A stretch of DNA of 64,000 nucleotides from Azolla caroliniana (Eukaryota; Polypodiophyta). The translations under genes and the position numbers were made by a program. Position 1 is the stretch's first letter; each line of letters starts with the position of its first letter. Positions 48,910-61,113 of this stretch are shown here, piece by piece. The DNA is taken from contig JBHGNT010000015.1 of NCBI GenBank assembly GCA_043228905.1, positions 16,430,001 through 16,494,000 of the forward strand, read 5' to 3'. The notes below the pieces were generated by a model, which was not told the origin of the DNA, made no database searches, and saw only the letters and a program-made list of their open reading frames with translations.

Positions 48910-49196
48910 TGACCGAATCATGCGAGGTACAAGGAGCATTTGCAAAATCATTCATTACGAGAAGTGGAGAATTTCCTATAGGATTTCTAGGACGGGCCCT
49001 TATAACAAGGGGTTGTGATAGCCCGAAGGAGGTAAAAAGCCACATCCATAGAGTTGAAGATAAAGGTAGAGTGTGTCGATAGATGATGCAACTATAATAG
49101 AAGATTTTGAATAAAAGGAATTTACATAAACAAAAAAAAGATTTGCAGAGTAGAGGTGTAACTAATTTGGAAGACAAAATAGTGAATACATTCGAA

Positions 49197-49758
49197 GTTT
49201 TAGGTTTTTTGGTCCCTTTGGATGGGATATGAGTACCTGGCAACGGAAGACCCAGTGAGAACCGGATGACGTAGGCCCGGTGAGAATCTCTCATCGGATG
49301 AAGGGACATATATGTAAATATGTCTCTGTTAGCCCATTGTGGCTACATTTGTAAATAGCCCGAAAGTCATATTAGCATAAAATATGACCTAGGGCAAACA
49401 GAGTATGATGATGCATAGAGTTATTGGTGTAACTATTATACAGAGTGTAACAGAGAGAGAGAGAGAGAGTGAGAGACACAGAGTGATTCTCTGTTGTAAC
49501 CGCCGCCAAGCGAAGAGTGTGAGCATGAGGTCGTTGCATCTGTGCCTCCTTGTTGTATTCTTTTGACATAGTGATAGTTCGGAGTCTGTGGGCTCCCGTG
49601 GTTTTTCCCTCTCAGGGTTTTCCATGTTAACATCTTGTGTACTCTCTTGCTTATAGTGTTTTGTGTATACGTGCATCTATCTCTACATTCCCATTTCTGT
49701 GATTGTAATTCTCAACTAAGTGATCGAAGACTCGGTTGTGGCCGAGCATTATTCCGCA
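49197..49758 (+). repeat. LTR copy 2 of the same family
   Basis: Aligns with copy 1 in the same orientation but with only one minisatellite unit and a shorter (GA)n run (about 49452-49470). The left end is degraded (TTTAGGTTTTTTGGTCCC). The right end is near CCGCA at 49758. Confidence 0.65.
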
Positions 49759-50636
49759 TATTCTTTTCACGAAGAATATAGTTTTACAAATTTAGACGGA
49801 GGATGAAGTTAAAATTGTTGTAAACTCCATCAAAATGTTTAAAGCCATCAAGGAATATGTTAAAAAAAAGAAGCTCGAGTAAGCACTAAGTACAAGACTG
49901 TGGAGAAGAAGGTTCGATCAGTAGCAATACCACTTCCAAAGGACAGTGAAGGGGTGATGACGGAGGTGTCAATTGAGCCAATTCTCTAGGATCCAAAGAA
50001 AGTAGGACACAACCTCATGGAAGAAACAATAAAAGAATTGAGGATTGGAGGGGGTGACCTTCTATCGCTTGTAGAGGAATTCAAGATGAAGTGGTATGAA
50101 CTCGCTCCACAGGTGTGCAAGTTTGGATGGGTGAGTGTCGTGAAGCTGACGCTTCACAATATCGAAACACTATCTCCCATAAAATATTGCTTGTAACAAG
50201 GAGCACCTAGGATTTTATGGTTCATGAATCGGAGGCCGGAACCTTATCCGATTTTGGGATCACTAACCTTCAATTTGGAGGTAGTCGAAAAGTACATCAC
50301 CTGTACATTCTTCAACGATACATCTTCCATCAAAAGTTGGAATTCAGGGGTTACCTTTCACCATTGCTATCTTGGCGAACGCTCTTAGTGAATCTACTAG
50401 ATCATTCCACCCAACACTACTCCTTATCTCTTCGTCAACCTTTCGTAAGTCCTACAGTTAGAATCTCTTCTCACTTGCCGACTTGATCAAATTTCCCCAA
50501 CATCGTGATCCGATTTGGAGATCACCAATTTTTTATCCTAAGGTAGTCGAAAACTACATCGCATGTACATTCTTTGACTCTACATCCTCTATTAATTTCG
50601 TCATTTTGCATTTGCTATGTTGGACTTCAGGGGTTG

Positions 50637-50837
50637 TTGGGACTTAGAGGAATGGATTGTCTCATTCTAGTAGAAGATAATTTTTCTTTCTAACACCTCC
50701 TTGTGACTCTTACAATTCCTTTTAGGTGCTCTCTGTTGTCACACCATATGCACCGATGAATGTATTCACTCTGTAAAGGAGAGACGTAGGTGGTGTTGTA
50801 CAACGGAAGAGAACTCTTAGTGTGTGTGTGTGTACAT

Positions 50838-50906
<69 letters not shown>

Positions 50907-51071
50907 GAACAAGAAGTTGTATTCTCATAAAGCAATATTACATCCAACAGTAACTAATTACCAATTGATCTAGGGGAAGTGCCCTTTCTACTAATTACAA
51001 ATCTAGCCTAGTATGATGTCCACTGGCTAGTGTGAACATTGCCTCTATGGGAAGTTGAGTTCGATTCTTAA
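50637..51071. repeat. LTR-like piece with long (GA)n
   Basis: Starts TGTTGGGAC and ends TTCTTAACA. It contains a GT run, about 30 GA units (50843-50902), and the block AAGTGCCCTTTCTACTAATTAC. A similar block precedes the GTGTGAAxxx end in the copia LTRs of this window. It may be a solo LTR of a related copia; no partner was found. Confidence 0.45.
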
Positions 51072-51731
51072 CACACTCTTTTCTCCCTCGTTGGGCTTCG
51101 ACTTGATACCAGATCTTTCACCTTTCTCAAGTTTCACGAACTTGAGTTGTAAATCCGACATTCCCTCTATGAGCTCATTGATTCCTAACTTTGGATCTTT
51201 TCCTTTGCTAACATCCGCTCGGGTTCTTGATTCTTGCATTGGATGTTCTTTGACAATGATTCGTTTTCTTTTGGCTATCATAGTCATCCTCCATTCTTAA
51301 CACCCTCCAGAAGAATGGGGAAAACTTCCATAAAGATTTATCCGCCGTTTGGACATAAATCCACCTTTGCTTATCATAATAGTTCTCAGCCTCTTACCGA
51401 GAGTTCATGATATCTCTTTTCAAACTCCCTCAGTAACTTTGAAAGCTCTTCTTTGACATTGGGGTCCAATCATCTAGCATATTTGCATGGAACAATGCTT
51501 GATGGAAATCAACCTAATCTTCATGGAACCTCTCTTGTAGTTCTGTTACCCTTTCTTAGACATCAAGTATGTAGAACCGATTGATTTACGACACTATTTG
51601 AACCCTAGTTGCCCCTTTGTTAGCCATCTCAAATGCATAATATGCTCTTTTTCTCACCTTTAAGCAACGTGTATCACATTCATTTCATCTATGATTTGAA
51701 GGAACTTCAAGGCCAATATATTTGAAGCTTT
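51072..51731 (-). pseudogene. Gag-like retrotransposon debris
   Basis: Minus-strand fragments such as ELIEGMSDLQLKFVKLEKGE (51287-51045 frame) look like the charged, helical part of a gag. No knuckle or other diagnostic motif was found, so this is a weak call based on composition and on its position between an LTR-like piece and a LINE relic. Confidence 0.3.
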
Positions 51732-52830
51732 TCACACATTCAAGTGGCTCATTATGAAGTACATAATGCATTGTTTATCTTTTATTTGGCTCTTCACAAG
51801 CATAATCTTTGTTTTAGAGCCGTTGACAGTTAACTTAGCATATATGCAAAAAATTTCCAATGTCTTCATAAGCTTTTGTGCATCTCCTAAAGTATTTCCA
51901 AAATGCACTACATCATCCGCATATAAAAAAAGCATAATGACAAGATTCCCAATGGAAACTTCTTCCTTTACAAAATTGGCAACCATTTCCTCAAATTCAT
52001 CTATGCATAAACCAAATAGAGTTGGTGAGAGTGTGCATCCTTGCTTAACACCAAAAATCTAAAAGTCTATCGCTCATACACACATAACATATAACATATA
52101 ACCTTCTCATAGATTTGGGAAATTGTAAGCATGTATTCACTTGGCACCTCGAGTTCTTCCATTCGGCTCCAAAGATGCTCACGAGCTACCATATCAAAAG
52201 CTTTCTTGAAGTCTACAATGAAACAAGATAAACCTTTACCTCTAAGTCGACTTTGTTGGGTTGAAAGTCCCACTCCCACCATTGTATGTTATAGTGTAAA
52301 CACTCCTTGGAGTTAGGGATACATTAGTTCTATCATGTATAAATATAAGGCATTCCTCCATGTACAAGATGATGTTGATTAATGTAAGATTTTGTCTTTG
52401 CCATATATTTGTGTATCTCTATGCATATTGAATATAACTCGTAGCACAAGAAGAGCACAACATCTCACACTTACTCTACAACAAGATCCAAATATGTTTC
52501 CGCACAATCTACTACTATAGTAGATCAACCGAGTACACACAATCGTCAACAAGGCACCACCAATGTAAACATACTTTTCTCCATTAATACTCGAATGGTG
52601 ACAAGGTGATCAATGGTGTTATGGTGTTTTCGAACGCTAGCTTGTCCATAAGTTCTCTTACCATTTTTTCCAGCCCATGCACATAGCTTTGATTCCATTA
52701 TACATCCATATAGTTTTGCCATTAGCGAGCCAACCATGATGGTTTGATAGTTGTTTACACTATTTACATCTCCACATTTATGTGAAGTTTTGATCCAATT
52801 TGTAGTCCAATCGTATAGCATACCAAGCCC
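51732..52830 (-). pseudogene. Second LINE relic, same type as 2.4-5.4 kb
   Basis: Reading leftwards are NNYQTIMVGSLMAKLYGCIM (near 52760-52700), NTIDHLVTIRVLMEK (near 52600), FIVDFKKAFDMVAREHLW (motif A, near 52235-52180) and LFLYADDVVHFGN (motif C, near 51935-51900). These align to the RT of the first LINE. Motif B is missing or corrupted and the frames are broken. The right end is cut by the Ty3/gypsy element at 52831. Confidence 0.75.
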
Positions 52831-52996
52831 CATGGACCACACCCAAATTAGGACCCTACCAAGCCCCCATAATTAGAAGAGTTAATTGGAGCGGGAGAAC
52901 ACCCTCCACGCTGAGAGTAGTCTATAAAATGTAACTTGGAACATAATGGAAAGGGAGGCTATTCTTGAGAGCATTTCACATCTTGAGCATTTCACA
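52831..52996 (+). repeat. Left (5') LTR of the Ty3/gypsy element
   Basis: Matches 57315-57465 from CATGGACCACACCC to GAGCATTTCACA with few differences. Its last 16 bp (GAGCATTTCACATCTT) are tandemly repeated, so the end is at 52980 or 52996. Confidence 0.85.
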
Positions 52997-53056
52997 TCTT
53001 GGTGGAGAAGACGGGCAAAGCAACCCCAACTCACGACCCCAACAACACACGCCACG

Positions 53057-53935
53057 ATGCAACACGACAACAACGGCGGCAACGCAAACTCAATGAATCC
53101 GGAATTCCTACAACAACAAATTCAAGAACATCAGCCCACATCGCCAATCGACCAACTGGTTCAAGCCTTGTCCAACATTATTTTACAAGTTAACCATACT
53201 AACCAAGCCATGTTGTCATTTCTTTCAGCATGATCCGAGCCACAACAGAATCTCCCGGACCCTCGAGTTCGCCCAAAACCATTCTCCGGCCTACCATCGG
53301 AAGACGTCCTCTCTTGGCTGGATCATTTCGAAATGGTGGCCAGTTACCACCAATGGCCACACCCCTGAAGGCAATGGAAATGAAGACACTCCTCGAGAAT
53401 ATCGCAGCAACATCGCTCGTCCAACAACCCGAAGAGACACGCAACAACTGGGATCTATTACGGGCAACCATGATTCGGAATTTTGCTCATCAAGACTCCC
53501 GCCAGACGGCCCTACAACAACTCGAGTCAATTGCCCAACAGCCACGCGAACCCATCACCCAGTCCGTGGTTCGGTTTGTGCAAATCCTACGCCGGGCTGA
53601 CGCCAACATGTCGGAAGACATGAAGTTGTTTTTCTTCTAGCTGCGTATCCGACATGACCTCCGCCGCTGTGTACGTGATCAAGGCCCGACGACACTACAC
53701 GAAGCCTTCCTCACCGCCCAATGCATTGAAGCTACAAACGCGCACGACATGCACACACCAGGTAATCTCAGTCACGATCATACAAACACTGTGCCAACTG
53801 CCACTCCCATGGACATCAATGTCCAGAACGCGCAATTACGCACCAAGCGTGCATTGCCCGAACGAGACAGCCAAGGACACCCCAAATGTTTCTACTGCAA
53901 CAACTATGGCCACATTTGGCGTCACTGCTAAAAGT
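53057..53935 (+). pseudogene. Ty3/gypsy gag relic with CCHC knuckle
   Basis: The N-terminal part (MQHDNNGGNANSMNPEFLQQ) ends in a stop at 53231-53233. The gag core continues in another frame (about 53240-53637, ending EDMKLFFF) and the knuckle CFYCNNYGHIWRHC lies at about 53887-53928. Frame changes and stops separate the pieces. The spacing in the knuckle is the standard CX2CX4HX4C. Confidence 0.8.
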
Positions 53936-54008
53936 GGCAAAATCACCAACAAAAGCAGAACGTCCAATTAGTTGACGCTGCCTCCCTCTATGAGCTCTCG
54001 GAAAACTA

Positions 54009-55649
54009 ATGCGCGGGGTGTCGCAGGGAGAGCCGCCCTCGCACGTCCACGCCTTCACGTCATCAACTTCTCCCATTTATACCACGATTGAACCGACCCT
54101 GCATGTCCACACCTCCATGTCATCAACTTCACCCGTTTGTACCACAATCGCCCGCCTCCAGCACACGACCCAAGAAGTTCTCCTCGACTCCGGCAACAAC
54201 ATCTCTTCCATCAGCGCGGATTTAGTCACCCAATTACAACTTCCCACGAGCCACACACCGCCCATTAAAATCCTCTTTGGCGACCAACAACGGTTGTACC
54301 ACTCACATACGCAAATCATGTGCATGCTCACCATCAGTTCTGCCCAGATCCAACATCGTTTCTACGTGCTCCTGCGCCAGTTGTTCCCAATCATCCTGGG
54401 CTGTGATTGGTTCCTCCATAGTCGAGCTTGTCTCGATTTCTCCTAACAACAGCTCATCCTCCCCAATCACCTTCCGATCGCGCTCTTCACTACTTCGCGA
54501 GATACCACCCACATCAGCAACACACAATACCTGGTATCATCGACAAAGCACATCCACACCATCCGATGACTCCTAGCCACCTTTCCCTCGCTGTCTACAC
54601 CACTTGCAAAACCTCCCTTGGTTTGTTTTCCGATCCACCACATGATTCCTACAGGCAACGCCTGCCCCATTAGCGCAGCTCCCCGACGTTGCTCGCCTCT
54701 CGACCACGAGCGCATCGACAACGCCGTCAAAAATATGCTACAACAGGGGATTATCACACCTTCCAAGAGTGAGTGGATCTCGGAGCCACACATGGTAAAG
54801 AAAGGGTATGGCTCTTACCGTTTTTGTGTCGACTTCCGACAACTAAACCATGTCACCACCCATGAACAATATCCTCTCCCTCATATCAACGACCTCCTCG
54901 ACCAGCTCGGCAAATCAAAGTACTTCACCTCCCTCGATCTGGCCTCGGGATATTGGCAGATCCCTATGGATCCTAAAGATGCCCACAAAACTGCATTCCG
55001 CACTAGGAAAGGCATTTTTCAGTTCACACGGATGCCCTTCGGCCTATCCGATGCTGGGAGCACATTCCAGCAAATGGCTAACGCCATCTTCGATGATCTC
55101 ATCACCCGCCGCATCATCATCGTCTATCTAGACGATATAATGATACATACAAGCACTTGGGCGGAACACCTTCAAGTCCTTTGGGAGGTCCTAACTTGTG
55201 TTCAACGCTATTGATTGCAGCTGCAATGGAAGAAGTGTCGATGGGGTAGTACACGCCTCTGCTTCCTCGGGTACGTCATCTCCTCCGACGGAGTACAGAT
55301 GGACCCAGAGAAGACAGAAGCAGTCCAAAAATTCCCACGCCCCACCACAGTCAAGCAGCTTCAACGCTTCCTCGGCCTCCTCACGTTCTCTCTCCGCTTC
55401 ATCCCACGGCTAGCTGACCTGTCAGCCCCACTACGCGCGCTCCTGCAAAAAGACGCACCCTTCCTATGGACCGAAGCCTGCGAATCCAGCATCCTGCAGC
55501 TCAAGCGAACACTCCAAGCCTCTGACCTCTTGGCCCACCTTGATTTCACGAAGCCTTTCCATCTGCAGACAGATGCCTCCAATGTCGGCCTTGGTCGGTC
55601 CTGCTCCAATCCAACGACAACGACCAACTCCGCCCGATTGCCTACATAA
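54009..55649 (+). pseudogene. Ty3/gypsy protease, reverse transcriptase and RNase H
   Basis: One reading frame is maintained from 54009 to about 55640 with a few nonsense codons (at 54444, in the linker before 54618, and TGA at 55212). The protease has VLLDSGNNISS, with Asn where Ala or Thr is usual. RT has RFCVDFRQLNHVT, FTSLDLASGYWQI, FGLSDAGSTFQQ and YLDDIMIHT; the Asp pairs are intact. RNase H begins near FHLQTDASNVGLG. The later RNase H motifs TEKELLTIVWAFHHF and VADGLSR lie in other frames at 55690-55930. Confidence 0.9.
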
Positions 55650-56125
55650 GTCGGTCACTTACCAAAGCCGAACAAAATTACTCGACAACCGAAAAAGAGT
55701 TGCTCACCATCGTCTGGGCATTCCATCATTTTCACCCATACCTATACGGATCAAATACATCAGTCAAAACCAACCATTAGCCATTGCTCTCCCTCATAAA
55801 GAAGGCTCATCCACCTGGTCACTTACTCCGTTGGGCTTTGGCGCTACACGATTACACATTCACTCTGCGCTATCGCCGTGGTCCCCAGAACATCGTCGCC
55901 GATGGATTATCCCGCATATCCTTTTAGGCGAACCAGATCACCTTTGACACAATCGACTTCCCCATATCCTCGTCCCAAATGGCCAACATGCAACAACACG
56001 ACAAAAAAATCCAAGACATCTACCACCGCCTACGAGCCGAGCCCACATCATCCCTCACCAAGCAATTCATGATCCAGGATAATGTCTTGCTTTTTTGCCA
56101 AGTAGGCAAGGAACCCTGAGTCTAC

Positions 56126-56845
56126 GTGCCTAAGCAACTGTGCTTGTCTTACCTTCGTTTCTTCCACAATCACCCGTTGTTCGGCCACTTGGGTTTTCAT
56201 AAGGTGCTAGACAAAATGCGTTGCAAATTCTATTGGCTGGGGCTACGCTACGAGGTCGCCTCCTACATCAAAGCATTCAACTTATGTCAAGCCATCAAAT
56301 CACCTCAAGTGGCTCAAGGCCTCTTACATTTGATACAAGTTCAAGCTACATTTGAAATCGTCGGATGGGACATTATGGGCCCCTTTCCCGAGTCACAAGA
56401 AGGGAACAAATTCATCCTCTTCATAACCGAGTACTTGACGCGTTGGGCTGAGACGGCTGCTATCCCAAATGTGAAGGCTATGACCACCTCCAAACTATTG
56501 GAGAAAATCATCTTCCCCCACGGTTGCCCACTCCAAATCTTGTTCGATCGAGGACCCCAGTTCAACAACGAGCTCCTATGCCTCATTTCTACACAATTAG
56601 GAATCCAACAATTATTCAAGTCACCCTACCATCCGCAGACGAATGGATTGACGGAGCGCCTCAATCAAACCTTAAAACGACAAATCTCGGCCTACATCGA
56701 TCCACTACATTCGACTTGGGACCGGATCTTGCCCTTCGTTACGCATGCCTACAACACAACTGTGCAAGCCTCCACCTGCATTAGCCCATTTCGGGCCCTT
56801 TACGGAAGGGACCCGTGTTTACCCCCAGAAGTGGCAGTCCCGTAA
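56126..56845 (+). pseudogene. Ty3/gypsy integrase
   Basis: A 239-codon open frame. The HHCC finger is damaged: HNHPLFGHLGFHK is present but the first Cys of CxxC is replaced (KAFNLCQ). The DDE core is VGWDIMGPF (D), LFDRGPQFNNELL (D) and PYHPQTNGLTERLNQ (E). It would insert element DNA into the genome if expressed whole. The tail continues to 57283 in other frames, with WIGPFEV and a PT-rich run, before the right LTR. Confidence 0.9.
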
Positions 56846-57304
56846 CCAATCACACGACTCCACTTTGATGCAGTGTCCTGGTGGTCCCACCTGCAACAAC
56901 TCCAGCCCCTCCTCCGCAAAGCCATCACGAGCAACCTGCACTAAGCACAGCTACGCTAAAAACGACAACACGATGCAGGCCGCGTTGACCATCAATACCA
57001 CGTTGCCGACAAAGGCCTCGTCTATTTCCCCATCCGTCGTTGTGGCCTCAGCGAGTCGCTCATGCACCGATGGATCGGTCCCTTCGAAGTTCAAAAGCAA
57101 ATACGTAACACTACATATATGCTCCGTTCTACCTTTGCCCATCAGTCTCGCATGAAGCCCTTCCATCAGCTACCATCGCCCCCACCCATGTTCACGCCCA
57201 CGCCCACGCCCACGCCCACGCTCGTGTCATCCCCCCGCCTAGAACCGACGTCCACGCCCTGTCGCGATCCGACCGCACAATAACTTTTTTTTACAAGGGG
57301 GAAC

Positions 57305-57465
57305 TGTGGCGGTCACATGGACCACACCCAAATTAGGCCCCTACCAAGCCCACATAATTAGAAGAGGTAATTGGAGCGGGAGAACACCCTCCACACTAAA
57401 AGTAGTCTATAAAATGTAACTTGGAACGTAATGGAAAGGGAGGCTATTCTTGAGAGCATTTCACA
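57305..57465 (+). repeat. Right (3') LTR of the Ty3/gypsy element (161 bp)
   Basis: Starts TGTGGCGGTCACATGG and ends GCATTTCACA. A purine-rich stretch (CAAGGGGGAAC, 57294-57304) directly before it is the likely polypurine tract. Confidence 0.85.
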
Positions 57466-60366
57466 ATATGTTCTTATACATATACAAATACTCGTATTCA
57501 AATCTATTCACACATAAGTACACACACATACATAGTGAGGTTGAAAAAGTTTATCCAAAAGATCTCAAGGAATCTAGGAGCCATTATAACCAACAAATAC
57601 AAGGGCCCAATTGCCAATTCAAGCCAAAACCATCTCCCTAGTTCAAGCCCTCAAGGTATCACACACACATTTGTAACATTGCGACAACAAGTTATATAAT
57701 TGGAGGATTAATATGCATAATTGAAACCCTAAAAGACAATAGAGAAGGGTTGTTCACATGTGTGTGTGGATAAGATAGAAAGATTATAGAAACATCTTTG
57801 CATAAACAATCTTCATAGTGGAAAGCAAGTAGATACTCTAGAAGATGTCATTGTTTTTAAAATGTAAATAGTGGTATATCAAAAATAAAAGTGACACTTA
57901 GTCCATTAATTTGGGAACTTGTTTTCTTTCAAAACGATGGTACATTGAGGGAGGCATAAGCTTTAAAACATATATGATATATGGAAGCATGAATAATAAC
58001 AAGATTTTATATAGTAGTATACGAAAGAAAAGGACCCCATGGATGATTAGTCAATATAAGTGGCACAATATAACATGGTAAAGTTGTCCTTATGGAAACC
58101 TAGCATGTAGTCTAGAATAAACAAAATATACACAAATACAATGAATGAGCTTCCACTTCATTTTCCATGATTCCATAGTGTAAACGTTTTAAAAGACCAC
58201 ATGTTACCCAACTTAATCACTTCTAAGCTCAAATGAAAAGCTTAGTTCTTTGACATTATGAATAATATTCATACCTAGAACAACCTACAATTACAAGCAT
58301 CCAAACAATCATCATATTATAACATAGGTTTGTTTGTAGCAAATGACATGGTGTTCTATTATCAGAAATATTGAGGCGATATCAAATTTTAATATTAGAT
58401 TTTAACATAATTGAGTTTAATTATAGAGAGTTAAAAATGGTTACAACAATGGGCTCGATCACCAAATCAGGCGACATAGTAAAATGTCATAGTTCAATTT
58501 TCAGTTGTGTGTAAATTTCTTAGATTATAAAACTATGTAGCTTAGTTATAAATATGTACCTGGAGGTTGTTTTCCTCAAAGAATCTTGACTCATGTTCAA
58601 GATGCCCTTAATTCGGAAGGTTTAGATCTCTCTTTTGGGTGAGGTATGACCCATATTGATAGTTACAAGCACACAAACAATCACCATATTCTAGCATATG
58701 GTGGTTTGTGTCACATGTCATATCAATATAAATTTATCGTCAATATCTCAATACTATGTACCCGTGACTTGACACATTCTCTCTCTCTCTCTCTCTCTCT
58801 CTCTATTGTAAACACATGTTATAAATTACCACCACTTATGTACATTACATTTAGATTTTATGTGTTTTATTTGGTGAACATAAACTGATGTACGAAATGT
58901 CTTTGCTTTTTAGATCCAAAAGGATGTAAACATTTTGTGTCATTTTCATATAATAGAAGCTAAGAATCGATTCCCAAAGGAAGTTCTTGGCAAATGAATG
59001 ATGAGGTTCACAAACAAAGTTGTGAAGAAGTTCTTTTTAAGATTGTATCGTGCAACTCTACATTATTTGGGATCTTCTTCTTTTTTAATGTGATACGACC
59101 AATTCTGTGTATGTCGTAATTTCTCAGCAATAATAATGATTATGAGGAGAAAGTTCTTATATATTTATATGTTTAGATTGATTATTATCGTCTTCTAGCA
59201 TATTAATTTATGGAAACTTTCGTAAGATACAATTAATTTTGCCTCAATCGTGACAACTTTAACTATAGTTGGTGAGCAAGCTTGAAATGAATTAGAAGGT
59301 TATACAAAAATCTTGATCCAAGTATTATAATCAACACAATCCGAAAGATCGTGAGTGAAAAAAGTAGGCTCGTTAAGCAAATGTGAGGTTTAGTGTTTAA
59401 CAAATGTTTAGAACCAAAAGGCTATCATACAAAATGTAGCTCTATTTAGGATATATTCTAATGGGTGAATATGAATGATGTATTGGTATTTCCGATTGGT
59501 ATAAGGATATGTTCGAGCTTGCCCAACTGTTTATGTATAACGACATTGGTATTCCATAAAGTGCACAGTTTAACTATTGGTGTTGCCTAATGCGTGAATG
59601 CTTTTCATCTTATCCCTTTGGATAAAAACACTTCTAACATTCCAATTCCCCTTTGTAGGGCACACTATGAGCTTCATGTAAGTTTATTCCTAAACTTTTT
59701 GGATCAAAACTCAATTTGACTGTCACAACATGCACTATATCATTTTGATAGTAAACATTTACCCTATGAGAAGATTTAAGGCACATGCTTCATACTATAC
59801 ATGGACCCATTGGAAACATGCTACATTAGAAAAAATACACTATAGCAGTGACCTAACGGGAGCCACATTTGCACTGTAATCCAAATCTCAACTATTGTAA
59901 ACCTCATTCATTGGTCTAGGAAAGGTTGATGGTTTTGAATAGTCCTCATCTGAAAATAGCTTACCAAATACATGCATAGCTATAATATCAACTTGGCATT
60001 CCTTCTGACAACGCAAAGTAAGTTGTCAAGCCCCGTGCATCAACTCGTGGTGTTGATCGGCAAAGGCACCAACTGGAAACACTCCAATTTATAGATGAGT
60101 CGACGAATTGACCGTGCATGCACACACACACACAAACCCATAAATATTTAATCTTATACGGGACGTAGATGATGCATAAGTGTTTGCGGGTCAAGTGTTA
60201 TGCGATACATGGTGTGGGGAACAACAACAAATTGCATGCATGCAAAAGAAACCATGTGAAGGTTGGGGGGGTGTGGCAGGGCGGGGGTGGCATCGGAAAG
60301 TGCAAGGCCAGGTGAATTGCTCGATGCAGGGCGTGTGGGACACAAGTCGAGGCGCACATCAGGGAA
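57466..60366. other. Intergenic sequence without recognised genes
   Basis: AT-rich. A (CT)n microsatellite lies at about 58781-58803. Short open frames carry no motif that I recognise. Confidence 0.45.
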
Positions 60367-60692
60367 GGGCGGGTTGTTAGGCGGACACTGTAGAGGAGTG
60401 AGATAGAGAACAAAGTGAGAATGTGTGTGGACACAAGTTGGGATGGGCGGGTTGCAAGGCGGACACTATAGAGGAGTGAGCCAGAGAACAAAGCTAGAAT
60501 GTGTGTGTGGACACAAGTTGGGATGGGCGGGTTGCAAGGCGGACATAATAGAGGAGTGAGCCAGAGAACAAAGCCAGAATGTGTGTGTGTGGACACAAGT
60601 TGGGACGAGCGGGTTGCAGGGCGGACATGGTAGAGGAGCGAGCCAGGGAACAAAGCCAGAATGTGTATGTATGTGTGGACACAAGTTGGGAT
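60367..60692. repeat. Minisatellite, four units of about 80 bp
   Basis: Units begin GGGCGGGTTG (first at 60367, then 60446 and about 60527; the fourth, near 60608, begins GAGCGGGTTG). They contain GGCGGACA, TAGAGGAG, GAGAACAAAG and GTGTGGACACAAGTTGGGA. They vary mainly in the GT run. The array ends about 100 bp before the TATA-like motif of the next gene. Confidence 0.85.
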
Positions 60693-60786
60693 GGAGGAGA
60701 AGGAAAAGGCAGGTGTGTGGTGTCAAAGTGACATCATAGAGAGGTGTGTGCCACACACACACACACCCTTCTCAATCTTTCCTCCA

Positions 60787-60794
60787 TATAAATA
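60787..60794 (+). promoter_or_regulatory. TATA-like box of the coiled-coil gene
   Basis: TATAAATA lies about 120 bp before the donor of the 5'-UTR intron. A start near 60820 would give a leader of about 90 bp in its first exon. Inferred from position only. Confidence 0.5.
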
Positions 60795-60909
60795 TGTATG
60801 TATGTATGTCTGCAATGCAATGCAATCCAAAGCCTCCCACACTTTGCTTCCATCCCCAACCTTCACTTCATTTCACTCAGAGATTTCTGTCTGTTTGTCT
60901 GTGTAACTT

Positions 60910-61077
60910 GTAAGTAATCCTCTCTCTCTCTCTCTCTCTTTGTCTCAACACACACACACACACACACACACACATGGATGGATGGATGCATTGATAGTGC
61001 CCTAACCCTCATGTTTATGGACTTCCATCTTCTACCTTTCCTCTCACCCACCCTTCTTTGCTACTGTTTTTTTGCAG
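60910..61077 (+). other. 5'-UTR intron of the coiled-coil gene
   Basis: The donor GTAAGT at 60910 and the acceptor TTTTTTTGCAG ending at 61077 bound 168 bp. The intron carries CT and CA microsatellites. It explains why the first ATG of the gene is taken at 61114. Confidence 0.6.
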
Positions 61078-61113
61078 GCTTCCTTGCTTGGAATTTTGTT
61101 GACTAAAATCATC

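Larger units (their letters stand above)
47340..50195 (+). mobile_element. Ty3-type retrotransposon fossil interrupted by two LTRs of one family
   Basis: Three plus-strand coding relics are collinear. A pre-protease linker (about 47430-47527) reads VLESRILNINFELTLQEV. A protease region (about 48500-48909) has HWARATTKAPVK, LIDHDSKINIIL and IMLGQPYI. A protease-to-RT linker (about 49891-50195) reads KKVRSVAIPLPKDSEG and ELRIGGGDLL. I associate this protein layout with Ty3-type elements of fungi, mosses and other seed-free plants, from memory. Two LTR copies (47531-48314 and about 49197-49758) interrupt the series. RT and integrase are missing. Confidence 0.55.
52831..57465 (+). mobile_element. 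Ty3/gypsy retrotransposon, nearly complete, inactive
   Basis: Plus-strand element in the order gag, knuckle, protease, RT, RNase H, integrase between two short LTRs. The left LTR lacks its first ten or so bases relative to the right one. No target duplication could be shown. The pol frames hold several nonsense codons and at least one frameshift. LTRs of about 160 bp are very short for a gypsy element. The integrase (VGWDIMGPFPESQEGNK, YLTRWAE) and RT (YLDD) resemble non-chromoviral Ty3 types that I associate with animals and some seed-free lineages rather than the usual plant clades. A final GPF-type motif (WIGPFEVQKQI) follows integrase; no chromodomain was seen. Confidence 0.9.

Noticed and set aside
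53199-54793. Minus-strand open frames across the gypsy gag-protease region
   Set aside because: They are antisense shadows of GC-rich retroelement coding sequence with no motifs of their own.
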